Below are positions 26,679-33,491 of a stretch of DNA of 36,447 nt, piece by piece. The position numbers and the translations under genes were made by a program. Positions within the stretch are counted from its first letter, which is position 1. Each line of letters begins with the position of its first letter. Source of the stretch: Acidimicrobiales bacterium. Its GTDB lineage: Bacteria > Actinomycetota > Acidimicrobiia > Acidimicrobiales > RAAP-2. The stretch is taken from assembly GCA_025362585.1 (NCBI GenBank), contig JANYFR010000047.1, positions 1 through 36,447 on the forward strand, read 5' to 3'. A model generated the notes under the pieces. The model did no database searches. It was not told the DNA's origin and saw only the letters and a program-made list of their open reading frames with translations.

Positions 26679-27035
26679 TCAGTTGGAGAAGCAGCCGAGT
26701 CGGTAGACGACCGAGGGTAGAAGTTGGGGCTTGCAGTACTGGGCTCGTGCGACGAGCACCCATCGACCGCTCGTGGCCTCAAAATGCAGAACATCGGTGA
26801 CGCCAATCTGTTGGAGGCCGGTCCCGACGGTTGCCCACGTGAAGGCCCAGTTACCCTGACAACCAAAGTTGTCGAGCGACCGCAGTGACGGGGCACCGGT
26901 GAACGCCCCGCCCAGCGCACCGGAGGTACAGGGCAGCGCCGACGGTGCGACCGCCTCGGTGGAGGTGGGGCGGACAGATCCCACAAACATGCCCGCAACC
27001 AACAGGAAGGAGCCGACCGCCCGCACCATGGCCAT
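26679..27035 (-). CDS. Small secreted protein with signal peptide and two Cys pairs
   Basis: About 118 residues. The start MAMVRAVGSFLLVAGMFVGS followed by RPTSTEAVA is a clear signal peptide, and the mature part has four cysteines spaced for two disulfides (C in LPCTSG, FGCQGNWAF, QYCKPQ, LGCFSN). The order cysteine, then FGC-G-WA, then a beta-rich middle ending in a Cys-containing tail resembles unnamed extracytoplasmic domains common in actinobacteria; no function is known. Starts at 27053, 27035 or 27029 are possible; none has a good ribosome site. It follows the TetR gene closely on the same strand, so regulator and secreted protein may form one unit. Confidence 0.65.
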   Translation of the reverse strand: MAMVRAVGSFLLVAGMFVGSVRPTSTEAVAPSALPCTSGALGGAFTGAPSLRSLDNFGCQGNWAFTWATVGTGLQQIGVTDVLHFEATSGRWVLVARAQYCKPQLLPSVVYRLGCFSN

Positions 27036-27062
27036 GTTCGAAGTACAGCACACTGAGCCGTG

Positions 27063-27683
27063 CTAACTCGGTGGCGCTTGCACCAACTCCGAAAGGAGGA
27101 TTCTCATCGCCGCCGACCACTCTTCGTCGTCAATTGGTTCAACCGAAATGTCGTCAACGGATCGTCCGACCAGCAGCGCCATGATGAACACCGCGATGGA
27201 TCGCGACGTGAGATCGTGGCGAATCCATCCACGTTCTTGGCCCAATTCAATCAGCTTGGAAAGTTCTGTGGTGATTCGCAACTGCGTGGTACCGATGCTC
27301 GCCTTCAACTCGGGCCGCGTCATCGACGCGGCCACGATGCGAATCCGCATCGCCCGGCGCGCCTGGCGCTGCGGACCGGACGCGAAGGCGCCGGCCAGTC
27401 CCTGGAGCGACGCGACGTACCCATCGTAGTGTTGGGCGTTCGCGATGATCGACTTCAACGATTCGACGTCCTGTTCAGCGGCCGAGGCAAAGACCATGTC
27501 GTAGGCCGCGTCGATGACGCCTTCTCGCGAACCGAAGTGGTGGTAGACCGACCCGTAGTTGACGCCAGTGGCGTCACAGATTTCCGGTATACGAATCAGA
27601 GTTTCGTCTCCCACCATGAGGCGCTCAGCGACCGCGTCGAGAACTGTTCGCATTACGGGCGCAGAGCGCGACTGTTTCGCCAT
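27063..27683 (-). CDS. TetR/AcrR family transcriptional regulator
   Basis: A 206-residue repressor-type regulator. The N-terminal DNA-binding domain has its helix-turn-helix at about 28-60 (IRIPEICDATGVNYGSVYHHFG). The C-terminal ligand domain shows no recognisable pocket signature. The ATG at 27683 is preceded by an AT-rich promoter with two inverted repeats, which suggests autoregulation. Downstream on the same strand are the secreted protein, MFS and NDH-2 genes, all possible targets. Confidence 0.92.
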   Translation of the reverse strand: MAKQSRSAPVMRTVLDAVAERLMVGDETLIRIPEICDATGVNYGSVYHHFGSREGVIDAAYDMVFASAAEQDVESLKSIIANAQHYDGYVASLQGLAGAFASGPQRQARRAMRIRIVAASMTRPELKASIGTTQLRITTELSKLIELGQERGWIRHDLTSRSIAVFIMALLVGRSVDDISVEPIDDEEWSAAMRILLSELVQAPPS

Positions 27684-28069
27684 TGGCTAATTTTAACAAT
27701 TGAATAAACAATTCCAGCAAAAATTTGACAATTAATTGAATACAGTTCGCGCCTGGTGACGTCCCCAGTCAGTGACCAACGCCACGTGCAGGTCCGCTTG
27801 GAATCGCCGCTCTCGAGGGCCCGCCATTCGAGCACCGTTGGCCCGACGACCGCCGCGGGGGTTGCGAACCGTCACTTTCGATCGAGTACGCAGTCCCCAC
27901 GTGACCCGAGGGGGACTTGCCGTGGGACCGTGTCGAATCAGAGATCGTGGGCGCCGCGAACTTGGCGATGAAGTTGGCGTTGCATCAAGACATCCTTCTG
28001 TCGTCGGCGAGCGAAAGTGGGCTTGGGCGCTGGGCGAATGCTTACGACGACGACGGTAGGCTCATCGCC
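27684..28069. other. Intergenic region between TetR and DUF1295 genes
   Basis: 386 bp without a credible gene. The left 60 bp are strongly AT-rich and hold the TetR promoter and palindromes. The remainder returns to normal GC; its open frames continue into the DUF1295 gene but lack protein-like composition and a ribosome site. Confidence 0.6.
27698..27738 (-). promoter_or_regulatory. Candidate promoter of the TetR gene overlapped by two palindromes
   Basis: On the minus strand TTGTCA (27726-27731) and TTTATT (27703-27708) form a -35/-10 pair with a 17-bp spacer. AATTG-N6-CAATT (27698-27713) covers the -10, and the perfect palindrome CAATTAATTG (27729-27738) overlaps the -35. Both contain the half-site CAATT. 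This is the layout expected of operators for the adjacent regulator; binding is inferred. Confidence 0.45.
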
Positions 28070-28903
28070 ATGTCAGCCCTCGGCGTCGTCGTCGTGCTCG
28101 CTGGAGTCGCGTCCATCTTCGCGTGGACGGCCTCTCTCGTGACTGGTGACACGTCCTGGGTCGACCGAAGCTGGTCCGTCGTTCCGGTTCTCTACGTCTG
28201 GGTCTTCGCGGGTTTCGCCCACGTGGTCAACGTCCGATTGGACGTGATGGCGATCCTCGTGACGCTGTGGGGGGTCCGCCTGACCTACAACTACGCGCGC
28301 AAGGGCGGTTATTCGGGAGTGGAGGACTATCGCTGGGCCGTGTTGCGCGACGCAATGTCCACTCGGCAGTTCCACCTCTTCAATATCTTCTTCATCGTGC
28401 TCTACCAGAACTTCTTGCTGGTGCTCATTACGCTGCCGGCGCAGACCGCGCTCAACCACCGCGCCACCTCGTTCGGGCCCTTGGACGCACTGCTCGCCGC
28501 GTTCTTCCTCGCCTGCACGGTCCTGGAAACCATTGCCGATCAGCAGCAGTGGAGCTTTCACTCTTGGAAGCGAGCCGAACTCGACGCGGGCCGCTCCCCG
28601 AATCCACGCTTCGCTCAGACCGGCCTCTTTCGTTACTCTCGCCACCCCAACTTCTTCTTCGAACAGGCCCAGTGGTGGCTCCTCTTCGCCATGGGGGCCG
28701 TCGCCGCTCATTCGCTGCTCCAGTGGACCGTCGCTGGCCCCCTCCTCTTGACGCTGCTCTTCGTCGGTTCGACATCATTCACCGAAAAGATCTCGATCTC
28801 GAAATACCCCGAGTACCACGAGTACCGGCGCGGCACCTCAGCGATTATCCCGTGGATCCCCAGTCGCCACATCGTCCACGTACCGACGCACCGCAGCGAA
28901 TAG
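28070..28903 (+). CDS. DUF1295 membrane protein (steroid 5-alpha-reductase-like fold)
   Basis: A 277-residue integral membrane protein of the DUF1295 family, related to steroid 5-alpha reductases and isoprenylcysteine methyltransferases. The N-terminus is a membrane helix; WVDRSWSVVPVLY and TLWGVRLTYNYARKGGY are characteristic. The C-terminal NADPH-site region GLFRYSRHPNFFFEQAQWW and the end YPEYHEYRRGTSAIIPWIP are conserved. Substrate is unknown. The ATG at 28070 is chosen because the first transmembrane helix follows directly; a frame from 27917 adds 51 residues of poor quality. No strong ribosome site is present. Confidence 0.88.
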   Translation: MSALGVVVVLAGVASIFAWTASLVTGDTSWVDRSWSVVPVLYVWVFAGFAHVVNVRLDVMAILVTLWGVRLTYNYARKGGYSGVEDYRWAVLRDAMSTRQFHLFNIFFIVLYQNFLLVLITLPAQTALNHRATSFGPLDALLAAFFLACTVLETIADQQQWSFHSWKRAELDAGRSPNPRFAQTGLFRYSRHPNFFFEQAQWWLLFAMGAVAAHSLLQWTVAGPLLLTLLFVGSTSFTEKISISKYPEYHEYRRGTSAIIPWIPSRHIVHVPTHRSE

Positions 28904-28974
28904 GCCGTTGCGTTGCTCATCCACAGCGCGATCGAGCAATGTCGAACTCGCCGAGCACCGTACGTCGAGGGAAC

Positions 28975-29445
28975 CTATTTATCGAGTTCCGCCAGCACTT
29001 CGCCGATGATCTTGGTCATTTTGTGGCTCGGCAGTGGATCGTCACCTTCGGACTTCGCGACCTCGTCGGAGAACGCTTCGACGGAGTGAACTCCTCCGAC
29101 GAGCACGTGGCGCAACGCCTCCCCACTCGCTTCGGGGTCGTGCACGTTTTCGAGCGCCGCCGCCACCTCGTGGTCTGGCGACACGGCCACCTCGTGAACG
29201 ACCTTCATGGCGTCTTGGCGTCCGGTCGCGGTGGAGACCGCGGGGGCGCGGTCGGGGTTCTGTTGGAGGTCCCACTCCGCCAGGGCCTCGTTAAAACCTC
29301 CCTCGCCCGGGTGCAGGAGTCGGGTCGTTGGCGCGGGGGCGGCGTCAGGGCTCGCACCGGCGTCCGCGACCACGTCGTCACCGTGTTGGCGCTCGGGAAC
29401 TATCGGAACCTCAAGGCTTCCGTCAGAATGTCGGACGATTGTCAT
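28975..29445 (-). CDS. Hypothetical acidic protein
   Basis: A 156-residue acidic protein that I do not recognise. The N-terminus MTIVRHSDGSLEVPIVPE is followed by an Ala/Pro-rich linker and a second half rich in Glu, Asp, His and Val (HEVAVSPDHEVAAALENVHD). No signal peptide or membrane segment. The ATG at 29445 is supported by AAGGAG nine bases upstream; a TTG three codons earlier lies too close to that site. It is convergent with the DUF1295 gene and divergent from the broken desaturase. Confidence 0.6.
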   Translation of the reverse strand: MTIVRHSDGSLEVPIVPERQHGDDVVADAGASPDAAPAPTTRLLHPGEGGFNEALAEWDLQQNPDRAPAVSTATGRQDAMKVVHEVAVSPDHEVAAALENVHDPEASGEALRHVLVGGVHSVEAFSDEVAKSEGDDPLPSHKMTKIIGEVLAELDK

Positions 29446-29586
29446 GATTCTCAACTCCTTGTTCGAGCCACTGGGCTCTCTCTCTTCGAGGGCCGGGATG
29501 GTCTTCGAGCACGTTCACAGAAACGTGATCCCCACCTCACGGTCTTCGGAGTTGAAATTCTACCAATTGGCTTCTCGGCAACGCTA

Positions 29587-30046
29587 GTTGCCATCGGGAA
29601 ACCGCGACCGGCCCGAACGATCCTCCCCGGCCGCAACGGGCGCGCCGTCGCAATGGCGTGGCTCTGGTCGGTCCTGCTCGCGTACCTCGGAACCCACTGG
29701 GGCGCCTGGGGCGCCGTCGGGGTCTTCATCCGTATGGGCCCGACGCAGGCGCGATTCGCGAGTCTGATGCACGAGGCGGCGCACAAGCACATGTTTTCCA
29801 ACAAGCGAGCCAACGACCTGATTGGCAGGTGGCTGATCGCCTACCCCGCCTTCGTGCCAATCGGCCTCTATCGAAGGCCACTTCGCCCACCACCGCGAAG
29901 AGCTCGGGCCCGACGAACCCGACCTCGCTTTCTATCAGGGCTACCCGTGCCAACCACGCGACCTCGGACGCCGTCTGTTGCGTGACGCGGTCGGTATCTC
30001 GGGATTATTTCGAACTGTGGCGCTCCTCAACCTCGTCGCCCGATGA
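29587..30046 (+). pseudogene. Fatty acid desaturase remnant, frameshifted and 3'-truncated
   Basis: Two frames together give the front part of a membrane fatty-acid desaturase. The first frame carries ARFASLMHEAAHKHMFSNKR with histidine box HEAAH (29770-29784) and RWLIAYPAFVPIGLYR. At about 29872-29876 it shifts; the second frame resumes with EGHFAHHREELGPDEPDLAF, holding box HFAHH (29879-29893), and stops at 30046. A two-base deletion would explain the shift. The third histidine box and the whole C-terminal half are missing, and no clean start is seen upstream. The enzyme cannot be active in this form unless the shift is a sequencing error, and even then it would lack the C-terminal box. Confidence 0.85.
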
Positions 30047-30099
30047 GGAGATTGACTGGTGATCTGACCCCACGGTTGTGAAGGCGACTCGTGGGACAC

Positions 30100-30471
30100 C
30101 TATCGGCGACGTCGCGCTAGTCCGTGGCGTAGGACTCGCCACCCCACGATGAAGAGGCCTAGGAACGCGAACGCCACGATGACAAACGCGATAGCCGTCC
30201 CCTGCCCGGCGATCACTCTCAGGACCATGCCCAGGGCCACCGTGAAGAGCCACACGATGACCCCGGCGCGGACCGACGACACGGTCCACCGTCGTTGCAC
30301 GACGACGAACCATCCGATGATCAGTCCAACGAGGAACGGCCACGAGGTCGAGGCGAGGCCGGACGGTTGGACGCCGTGGTCGTGCGCGGACCGACCGATC
30401 GCGACAAAGATCCCTACGGCGACGACGTCGAACACCGGGGCCAGTCGGTCGTAGTGGACGAAACGCACCAC
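30100..30471 (-). CDS. DUF3054 family membrane protein
   Basis: A 123-residue protein with four hydrophobic helices, matching the actinobacterial/haloarchaeal DUF3054 family. Markers are DVVAVGIFVAIGRSAHDHG near the first helix and WPFLVGLIIGWFVV for the second, ending in an Arg-rich tail (GLARRRR). Function is unknown. The start is GTG at 30471 or the adjacent GTG at 30468; a GATAAT hexamer lies immediately upstream on the minus strand. A longer frame in another register (30005-30577) is only its shadow. Confidence 0.82.
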   Translation of the reverse strand: MVRFVHYDRLAPVFDVVAVGIFVAIGRSAHDHGVQPSGLASTSWPFLVGLIIGWFVVVQRRWTVSSVRAGVIVWLFTVALGMVLRVIAGQGTAIAFVIVAFAFLGLFIVGWRVLRHGLARRRR

Positions 30472-30704
30472 CCATTATCGCCAGGCGCGGCGTGATGACA
30501 CAACTCGGTCGACACGGTGCCAGTGGACGCCGCTGACCCGGTAGTCGACCGCTCGTCGGTTGCGGACGCGACATCAATGCTGGCGGCAGCGTCGTCGGGG
30601 TCCGAGCAGATCAGAGGAGGCCCGAAACTCTATAGTCGGGTGATGGATTGCCCCGAGTAGCGGGTGATGATATTCGGTATCACCCGGCCACCCGGAAGGT
30701 TCTC

Positions 30705-31310
30705 ATGAAGCGTGCGGCGTTGCTACTCTCGATCGTCGCCGCGTTGGTCATGATGCCAGTCGCCGCACCTTCGTCGGGAGCCTCGACGGGTTCGCTCGTC
30801 AACGTCTTGAGGGGACCTTCCTACCGCTTCGCTGGCCCCCTGGGCGTGTCCTCTGACGGCGTTCACGTGTGGGTGACCAATGCCAACAACAACTCGGTGG
30901 CCGAACTGAACGCGACTACCGGTGCGCTAATCAAGGTGATCAGGGGTGCACGCTACGGCTTTAATATCCCGGGCGCGATTGCGTCGGATCGGCGCCACGT
31001 CTGGGTGATCAATCAAGATTCGGTGACCGAACTGCGCGCGACGAATGGCAACCTAGTGCAGGTGATTCGTGGCCGCACCTTTGGCCTCAATGCACCAGAC
31101 AAAATCGCCACCGACAGTGCCCACGTCTGGATCGTGAACGCGGACAACAATTCGTTGACCGAACTGCGCGCGACGAATGGCGCCCTCGTCAAAGTGATCA
31201 AGGGACCCGGTGGCACCGGGCGCGTCAAATCCCTCCGAGGAGGTTGGAAACTACGACGAACGACCTTGGCACTGTCGCCATTAGGGAGCCCCGTGAAGTG
31301 GGATCGATGA
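30705..31310 (+). CDS. Secreted beta-propeller-like repeat protein, apparently 3'-truncated
   Basis: 201 residues. A signal peptide (MKRAALLLSIVAALVMMPVA) is followed by three repeats of 42-44 residues beginning at residues 31, 75 and 117, each of the form LVxVIRG, then SDxxHVWVxN, then SVTELxATNG. This is the layout of NHL/YncE-type propellers. A fourth repeat starts at residue 161 (LVKVIKG) but breaks after seven residues into a basic, unrelated tail. A complete propeller needs more blades, so the gene looks cut near 31206. The ATG has GGAAGG five bases upstream. Its stop overlaps the next gene as ATGA. Confidence 0.75.
   Translation: MKRAALLLSIVAALVMMPVAAPSSGASTGSLVNVLRGPSYRFAGPLGVSSDGVHVWVTNANNNSVAELNATTGALIKVIRGARYGFNIPGAIASDRRHVWVINQDSVTELRATNGNLVQVIRGRTFGLNAPDKIATDSAHVWIVNADNNSLTELRATNGALVKVIKGPGGTGRVKSLRGGWKLRRTTLALSPLGSPVKWDR
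30795..31205 (+). repeat. In-gene repeats of the beta-propeller protein
   Basis: Repeat units begin at 30795, 30927 and 31053 (132, 126 and 132 bp), with the start of a fourth unit at 31185. Similarity is clear at protein level (VWVxN, ELxATNG) and also visible in the DNA, as in the shared stretch coding TELRATNG. Confidence 0.8.
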
Positions 31311-32014
31311 CGAATGCGCCAGGTCGCCGTGCGTCACGACGCCCCGAGGCCGTGGTTTTCGACGTCAACGAGACGCTGACCGACCTCGCACCACTGGAGC
31401 AGGTGTTCGCCGCACTCGGACTTGGGTCCACCGCCCTGCGTTGGTGGTTCGCCGTGTTGCTGCGCGACGGGTTTGCGCTAACGGCAACGGGTGACCGCGC
31501 CGCCTTCGGCGATCTCGCCCTGGCCGCCCTCGACGAGGTCGCCGCCGCCTCGGATCGAGTCCTACCTGGCGGTGCCGGCACTCAAGTAATGGAGGCCTTT
31601 GGGCGAGTACCCGTCCATCACGACGTGGAAGCAGCACTCGACCGGCTCAAGTCGGCCGGCGTCGCGACGTTCGCGCTGACGAACGGCAGCGCCCCTCTCG
31701 CGCGACGGATCCTGGGTGCGGCCGGAGTGGTTGATCGATTGACCGACGTGCTGTCGGTCGACGTGGTCGGCCACTGGAAGCCTCGGCCCGAGCCGTATTG
31801 GTACGCGGCCGAGGTTGCTGGCGCGGCGTTCGATCACGTGGCGCTGGTCGCCGTGCACCCGTGGGACATCCACGGAGCGGCCTCGGCCGGCTTAATGACC
31901 GGTTGGGTCAACCGTGACCGACGCCAGTACCCCACCTTCTACCGTCCGCCAACGGTACAGTCCATTGACCTCCATGGCGTTGTCGAGAGGCTCCTCGCCC
32001 TCGGCGATCACTGA
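31307..32014 (+). CDS. HAD-superfamily hydrolase, haloacid dehalogenase type II-like
   Basis: A 235-residue HAD enzyme. Motif I is AVVFDVNETLTDL with the nucleophilic Asp; motif II is FALTNGSAPLARR; motif III is KPRPEPYWYAAE; the fourth region VAVHPWDIHGAASAGLMTGW matches haloacid dehalogenase type II proteins, which remove halogen from 2-haloacids. Here the first motif has Asn-Glu instead of the Tyr-Gly of proven enzymes, so the substrate is uncertain. The ATG at 31307 overlaps the propeller stop; GTG at 31298, nine bases after GGGAG, is an alternative start. Confidence 0.85.
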   Translation: MTNAPGRRASRRPEAVVFDVNETLTDLAPLEQVFAALGLGSTALRWWFAVLLRDGFALTATGDRAAFGDLALAALDEVAAASDRVLPGGAGTQVMEAFGRVPVHHDVEAALDRLKSAGVATFALTNGSAPLARRILGAAGVVDRLTDVLSVDVVGHWKPRPEPYWYAAEVAGAAFDHVALVAVHPWDIHGAASAGLMTGWVNRDRRQYPTFYRPPTVQSIDLHGVVERLLALGDH

Positions 32015-32027
32015 ACGCCGAGGGCGG

Positions 32028-32894
32028 CTACTTCAGCAGGCGCGACAGACGGCGGTCGGCGAGGACCTTGCCGCCCGTTTGGCACGTCGGGCAGTACGTC
32101 ATCTCGTAGGACTCGAAGGCGACGCGGCGCAGCGTGTTGCCACACGCCCTCGGACATGGCTCGCCGGCACGACCGTGCACCTTGAAGCGGTCACCCAGCT
32201 TGGCCTCTGACAGGCCGCCTTTCCGGGCGCGCTCCAGATCGAGCGCGTCCGCCAACACGTCGGTGGTGGCAATCAACAGGAACTCACGTTGTTCCGGTCG
32301 CAGCGAGTGCAGCGAGGCGAAGGGTGACAACCTGGCCCGGTGCAGGATGTCATCGCCCCAGCCACGACCAATGCCGGACACCACGTGCTGGTCACGCAGG
32401 TCGGTCGTGAGACGGCGCCTGGAGTCGCTCGTGCGGACAAGTGCAGCAAACTCCTCGCTCACCGGCTCGGGACCGAGGCCGGACAGTGGACCCTCAACTC
32501 CCGGCGCCACCACCCACCACGATGCCTTTCGGTGAGTACCGTACTCGCGAACGAGGATACCGACGCCGTCCGCATCGCGGCCGAGAGTATGGCTGGCGAA
32601 CAGAAAGCGCACCGCAGAGCCGCGCGACCTGGTGTTCTTAGGCGGCTGCTCGACGTCCAGTCGCCCCGCCCGCGAAAGGTGCAAAATAATGCGAGCCCCG
32701 CCGTCAAACTCCCAGACGAGGTACTTAGCGCGCCGTCCGACCGAGATGAGCCGACGACCGTAGAGCGTGTCAGGTGTTGGCGCGTAGGTCCGGAGCGAGG
32801 AGAATCCGAGAAGGTCAGCCCGGCGCAGTGTCGTGCCCGCTAAGAGCGCGTCGAGCCGCTCCGACAACGCCTGCATCTCGGGCAGTTCGGGCAC
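32028..32894 (-). CDS. Fpg/Nei-family DNA glycosylase, divergent second copy
   Basis: 288 residues. The start VPELPEMQALSERLDALLAG gives the family's Pro2 and Glu3, and Lys57 (GRRAKYLVWEF) is kept. The H2TH region includes LRDQHVVSGIGRGWGDDIL. The zinc finger is C-X3-C-X16-C-X2-C (CPRAC then CPTC), one residue longer in the first knuckle than in the mutM product at 10738-11640. It resembles the actinobacterial endonuclease VIII-like group, so oxidised pyrimidines may be its substrate. The start is GTG at 32894. There is no ribosome site, and TACAAT lies five bases before the GTG, so the message is probably leaderless. Confidence 0.9.
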   Translation of the reverse strand: MPELPEMQALSERLDALLAGTTLRRADLLGFSSLRTYAPTPDTLYGRRLISVGRRAKYLVWEFDGGARIILHLSRAGRLDVEQPPKNTRSRGSAVRFLFASHTLGRDADGVGILVREYGTHRKASWWVVAPGVEGPLSGLGPEPVSEEFAALVRTSDSRRRLTTDLRDQHVVSGIGRGWGDDILHRARLSPFASLHSLRPEQREFLLIATTDVLADALDLERARKGGLSEAKLGDRFKVHGRAGEPCPRACGNTLRRVAFESYEMTYCPTCQTGGKVLADRRLSRLLK

Positions 32895-32899
32895 GAAAC

Positions 32900-32905
32900 A
32901 TTGTA
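32900..32905 (-). promoter_or_regulatory. -10 box implying a leaderless glycosylase mRNA
   Basis: TACAAT on the minus strand ends five bases before the GTG start at 32894, so transcription would begin at or within a base or two of the start codon. The -35 region is poor. Leaderless messages are common in actinobacteria. Confidence 0.45.
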
Positions 32906-33051
32906 AATGACCTCGTCCGTGCGGAGTCGCAGTCGATCGATCAGGCAGGTCCGCAGACCGCGAAGAGGCTTTCCAAGATTCGAACACGATCGGTCAATTC
33001 TCCGCCCAAACTTCCTCGTTTTGTATGGGATGTCTGAATATCAGACGAGTT

Positions 33052-33070
33052 TTAGTAGGGCCGGTAGGGA
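33052..33070 (+). repeat. Direct repeat copy 1 of a tRNA 3'-end sequence (candidate att scar)
   Basis: ttagtagggccggtaggga matches 35808-35826 at 18 of 19 bases. In the second copy these bases are the last 15 of a tRNA gene (minus strand) plus four bases beyond it. Only this short piece is present here; the T-arm is not. Confidence 0.55.
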
Positions 33071-33079
33071 CTGCACTGA

Positions 33080-33182
33080 CTTCCCTGGCTCCACCTTGAT
33101 CAGCGGTGTTGGCCACTGGGTTCAGCAAGAGGCGCCCAGCGCGGTCAATGATGCCCTCGATACTTTTCTCGATTCGATCTGA
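33080..33182 (+). pseudogene. C-terminal stump of an alpha/beta hydrolase
   Basis: The last 34 codons of this frame read FPGSTLISGVGHWVQQEAPS and then AVNDALDTFLDSI before the stop. The GHWVQQEAP motif followed by VN-ALxxFL is the usual ending of epoxide-hydrolase-like alpha/beta hydrolases and carries the catalytic histidine. Everything upstream (nucleophile elbow, lid) is missing, and the likeness begins about 10 bases after the 19-bp tRNA-end repeat. Confidence 0.7.
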
Positions 33183-33224
33183 ACTCTTGGAGGCGTTCAT
33201 TCTTGCGTCAAGTTCATCGCTACG

Positions 33225-33461
33225 TCAGGCGGTGGAGGACCTCGGTGATGGTGTTGCTGCGCACTGCGTCGCGGGGTTTATACCTAAGTCCACAGGGCCT
33301 ACCTGACTTGACGATTCAGCGACGACCGTGCCGAGTTTCAACTGAATGTCGCCGATTTCCCAACTCCAATTTTCATTGAAATAATTTGGTTGTAGCACCG
33401 TTTCTCCCTGGTAGCAACCCTCAGGTCCCAGAGCCAGAAGACCGTAAACCTTTCTCACCAC
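33225..33461 (-). CDS. Possible small protein downstream of the SecD-like gene
   Basis: A 78-codon frame starting at GTG 33461 (or 33458), 30 bp after the SecD-like gene on the same strand. The middle, GCYQGETVLQPNYFNENWSW followed by EIGDIQLKLGTVV, has protein-like composition, whereas the C-terminus is Ser/Pro/Thr-rich. No ribosome site and no recognised domain. It may be a gene remnant or chance. Confidence 0.3.
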   Translation of the reverse strand: MVRKVYGLLALGPEGCYQGETVLQPNYFNENWSWEIGDIQLKLGTVVAESSSQVGPVDLGINPATQCAATPSPRSSTA

Positions 33462-33491
33462 CAGAGGGTGGAACTAACAGTGTTTCGTGGC

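Larger units (their letters stand above)
32895..33491. other. Disturbed intergenic region: hairpin, tRNA-end repeat, gene fragments
   Basis: About 600 bp between the second Fpg-family gene and the SecD-like gene with no complete convincing gene. It contains the glycosylase promoter, an inverted repeat GTCTGA-ATA-TCAGAC at 33032-33046, a 19-bp copy of the tRNA-end repeat at 33052-33070, the stump of an alpha/beta hydrolase, and a weak minus-strand frame at 33225-33461. Base composition is less GC-rich than the rest of the window. Confidence 0.7.

Noticed and set aside
26588-26998. Upstream extension of the MFS frame by 137 codons
   Set aside because: Overlaps the secreted-protein gene, is Pro/Arg/Ser-rich and lacks membrane helices; MFS homologues start near the first helix.
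28267-29985. 572-codon plus-strand open frame from DUF1295 into the desaturase remnant
   Set aside because: The front is an out-of-frame reading of DUF1295 and the middle is antisense to the acidic protein gene; only the last 130 codons or so, the desaturase part, resemble a protein.
30005-30577. 190-codon minus-strand open frame
   Set aside because: Shadow of the DUF3054 gene in another register; rich in Arg and Pro with no domain.
31229-31246. CCTCCGAGGAGG palindrome with an AGGAGG directly before TTG 31244, as a terminator or start of the HAD gene
   Set aside because: The AGGAGG has no spacing to the TTG and no start codon lies at proper distance; no T-run follows for a terminator. The HAD motif begins well after 31307.
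33032-33046. GTCTGA-ATA-TCAGAC hairpin followed by a short T-run as a terminator
   Set aside because: Stem is only 6 bp and AT-containing, and no complete plus-strand gene ends before it; kept only as an inverted repeat near the junction.
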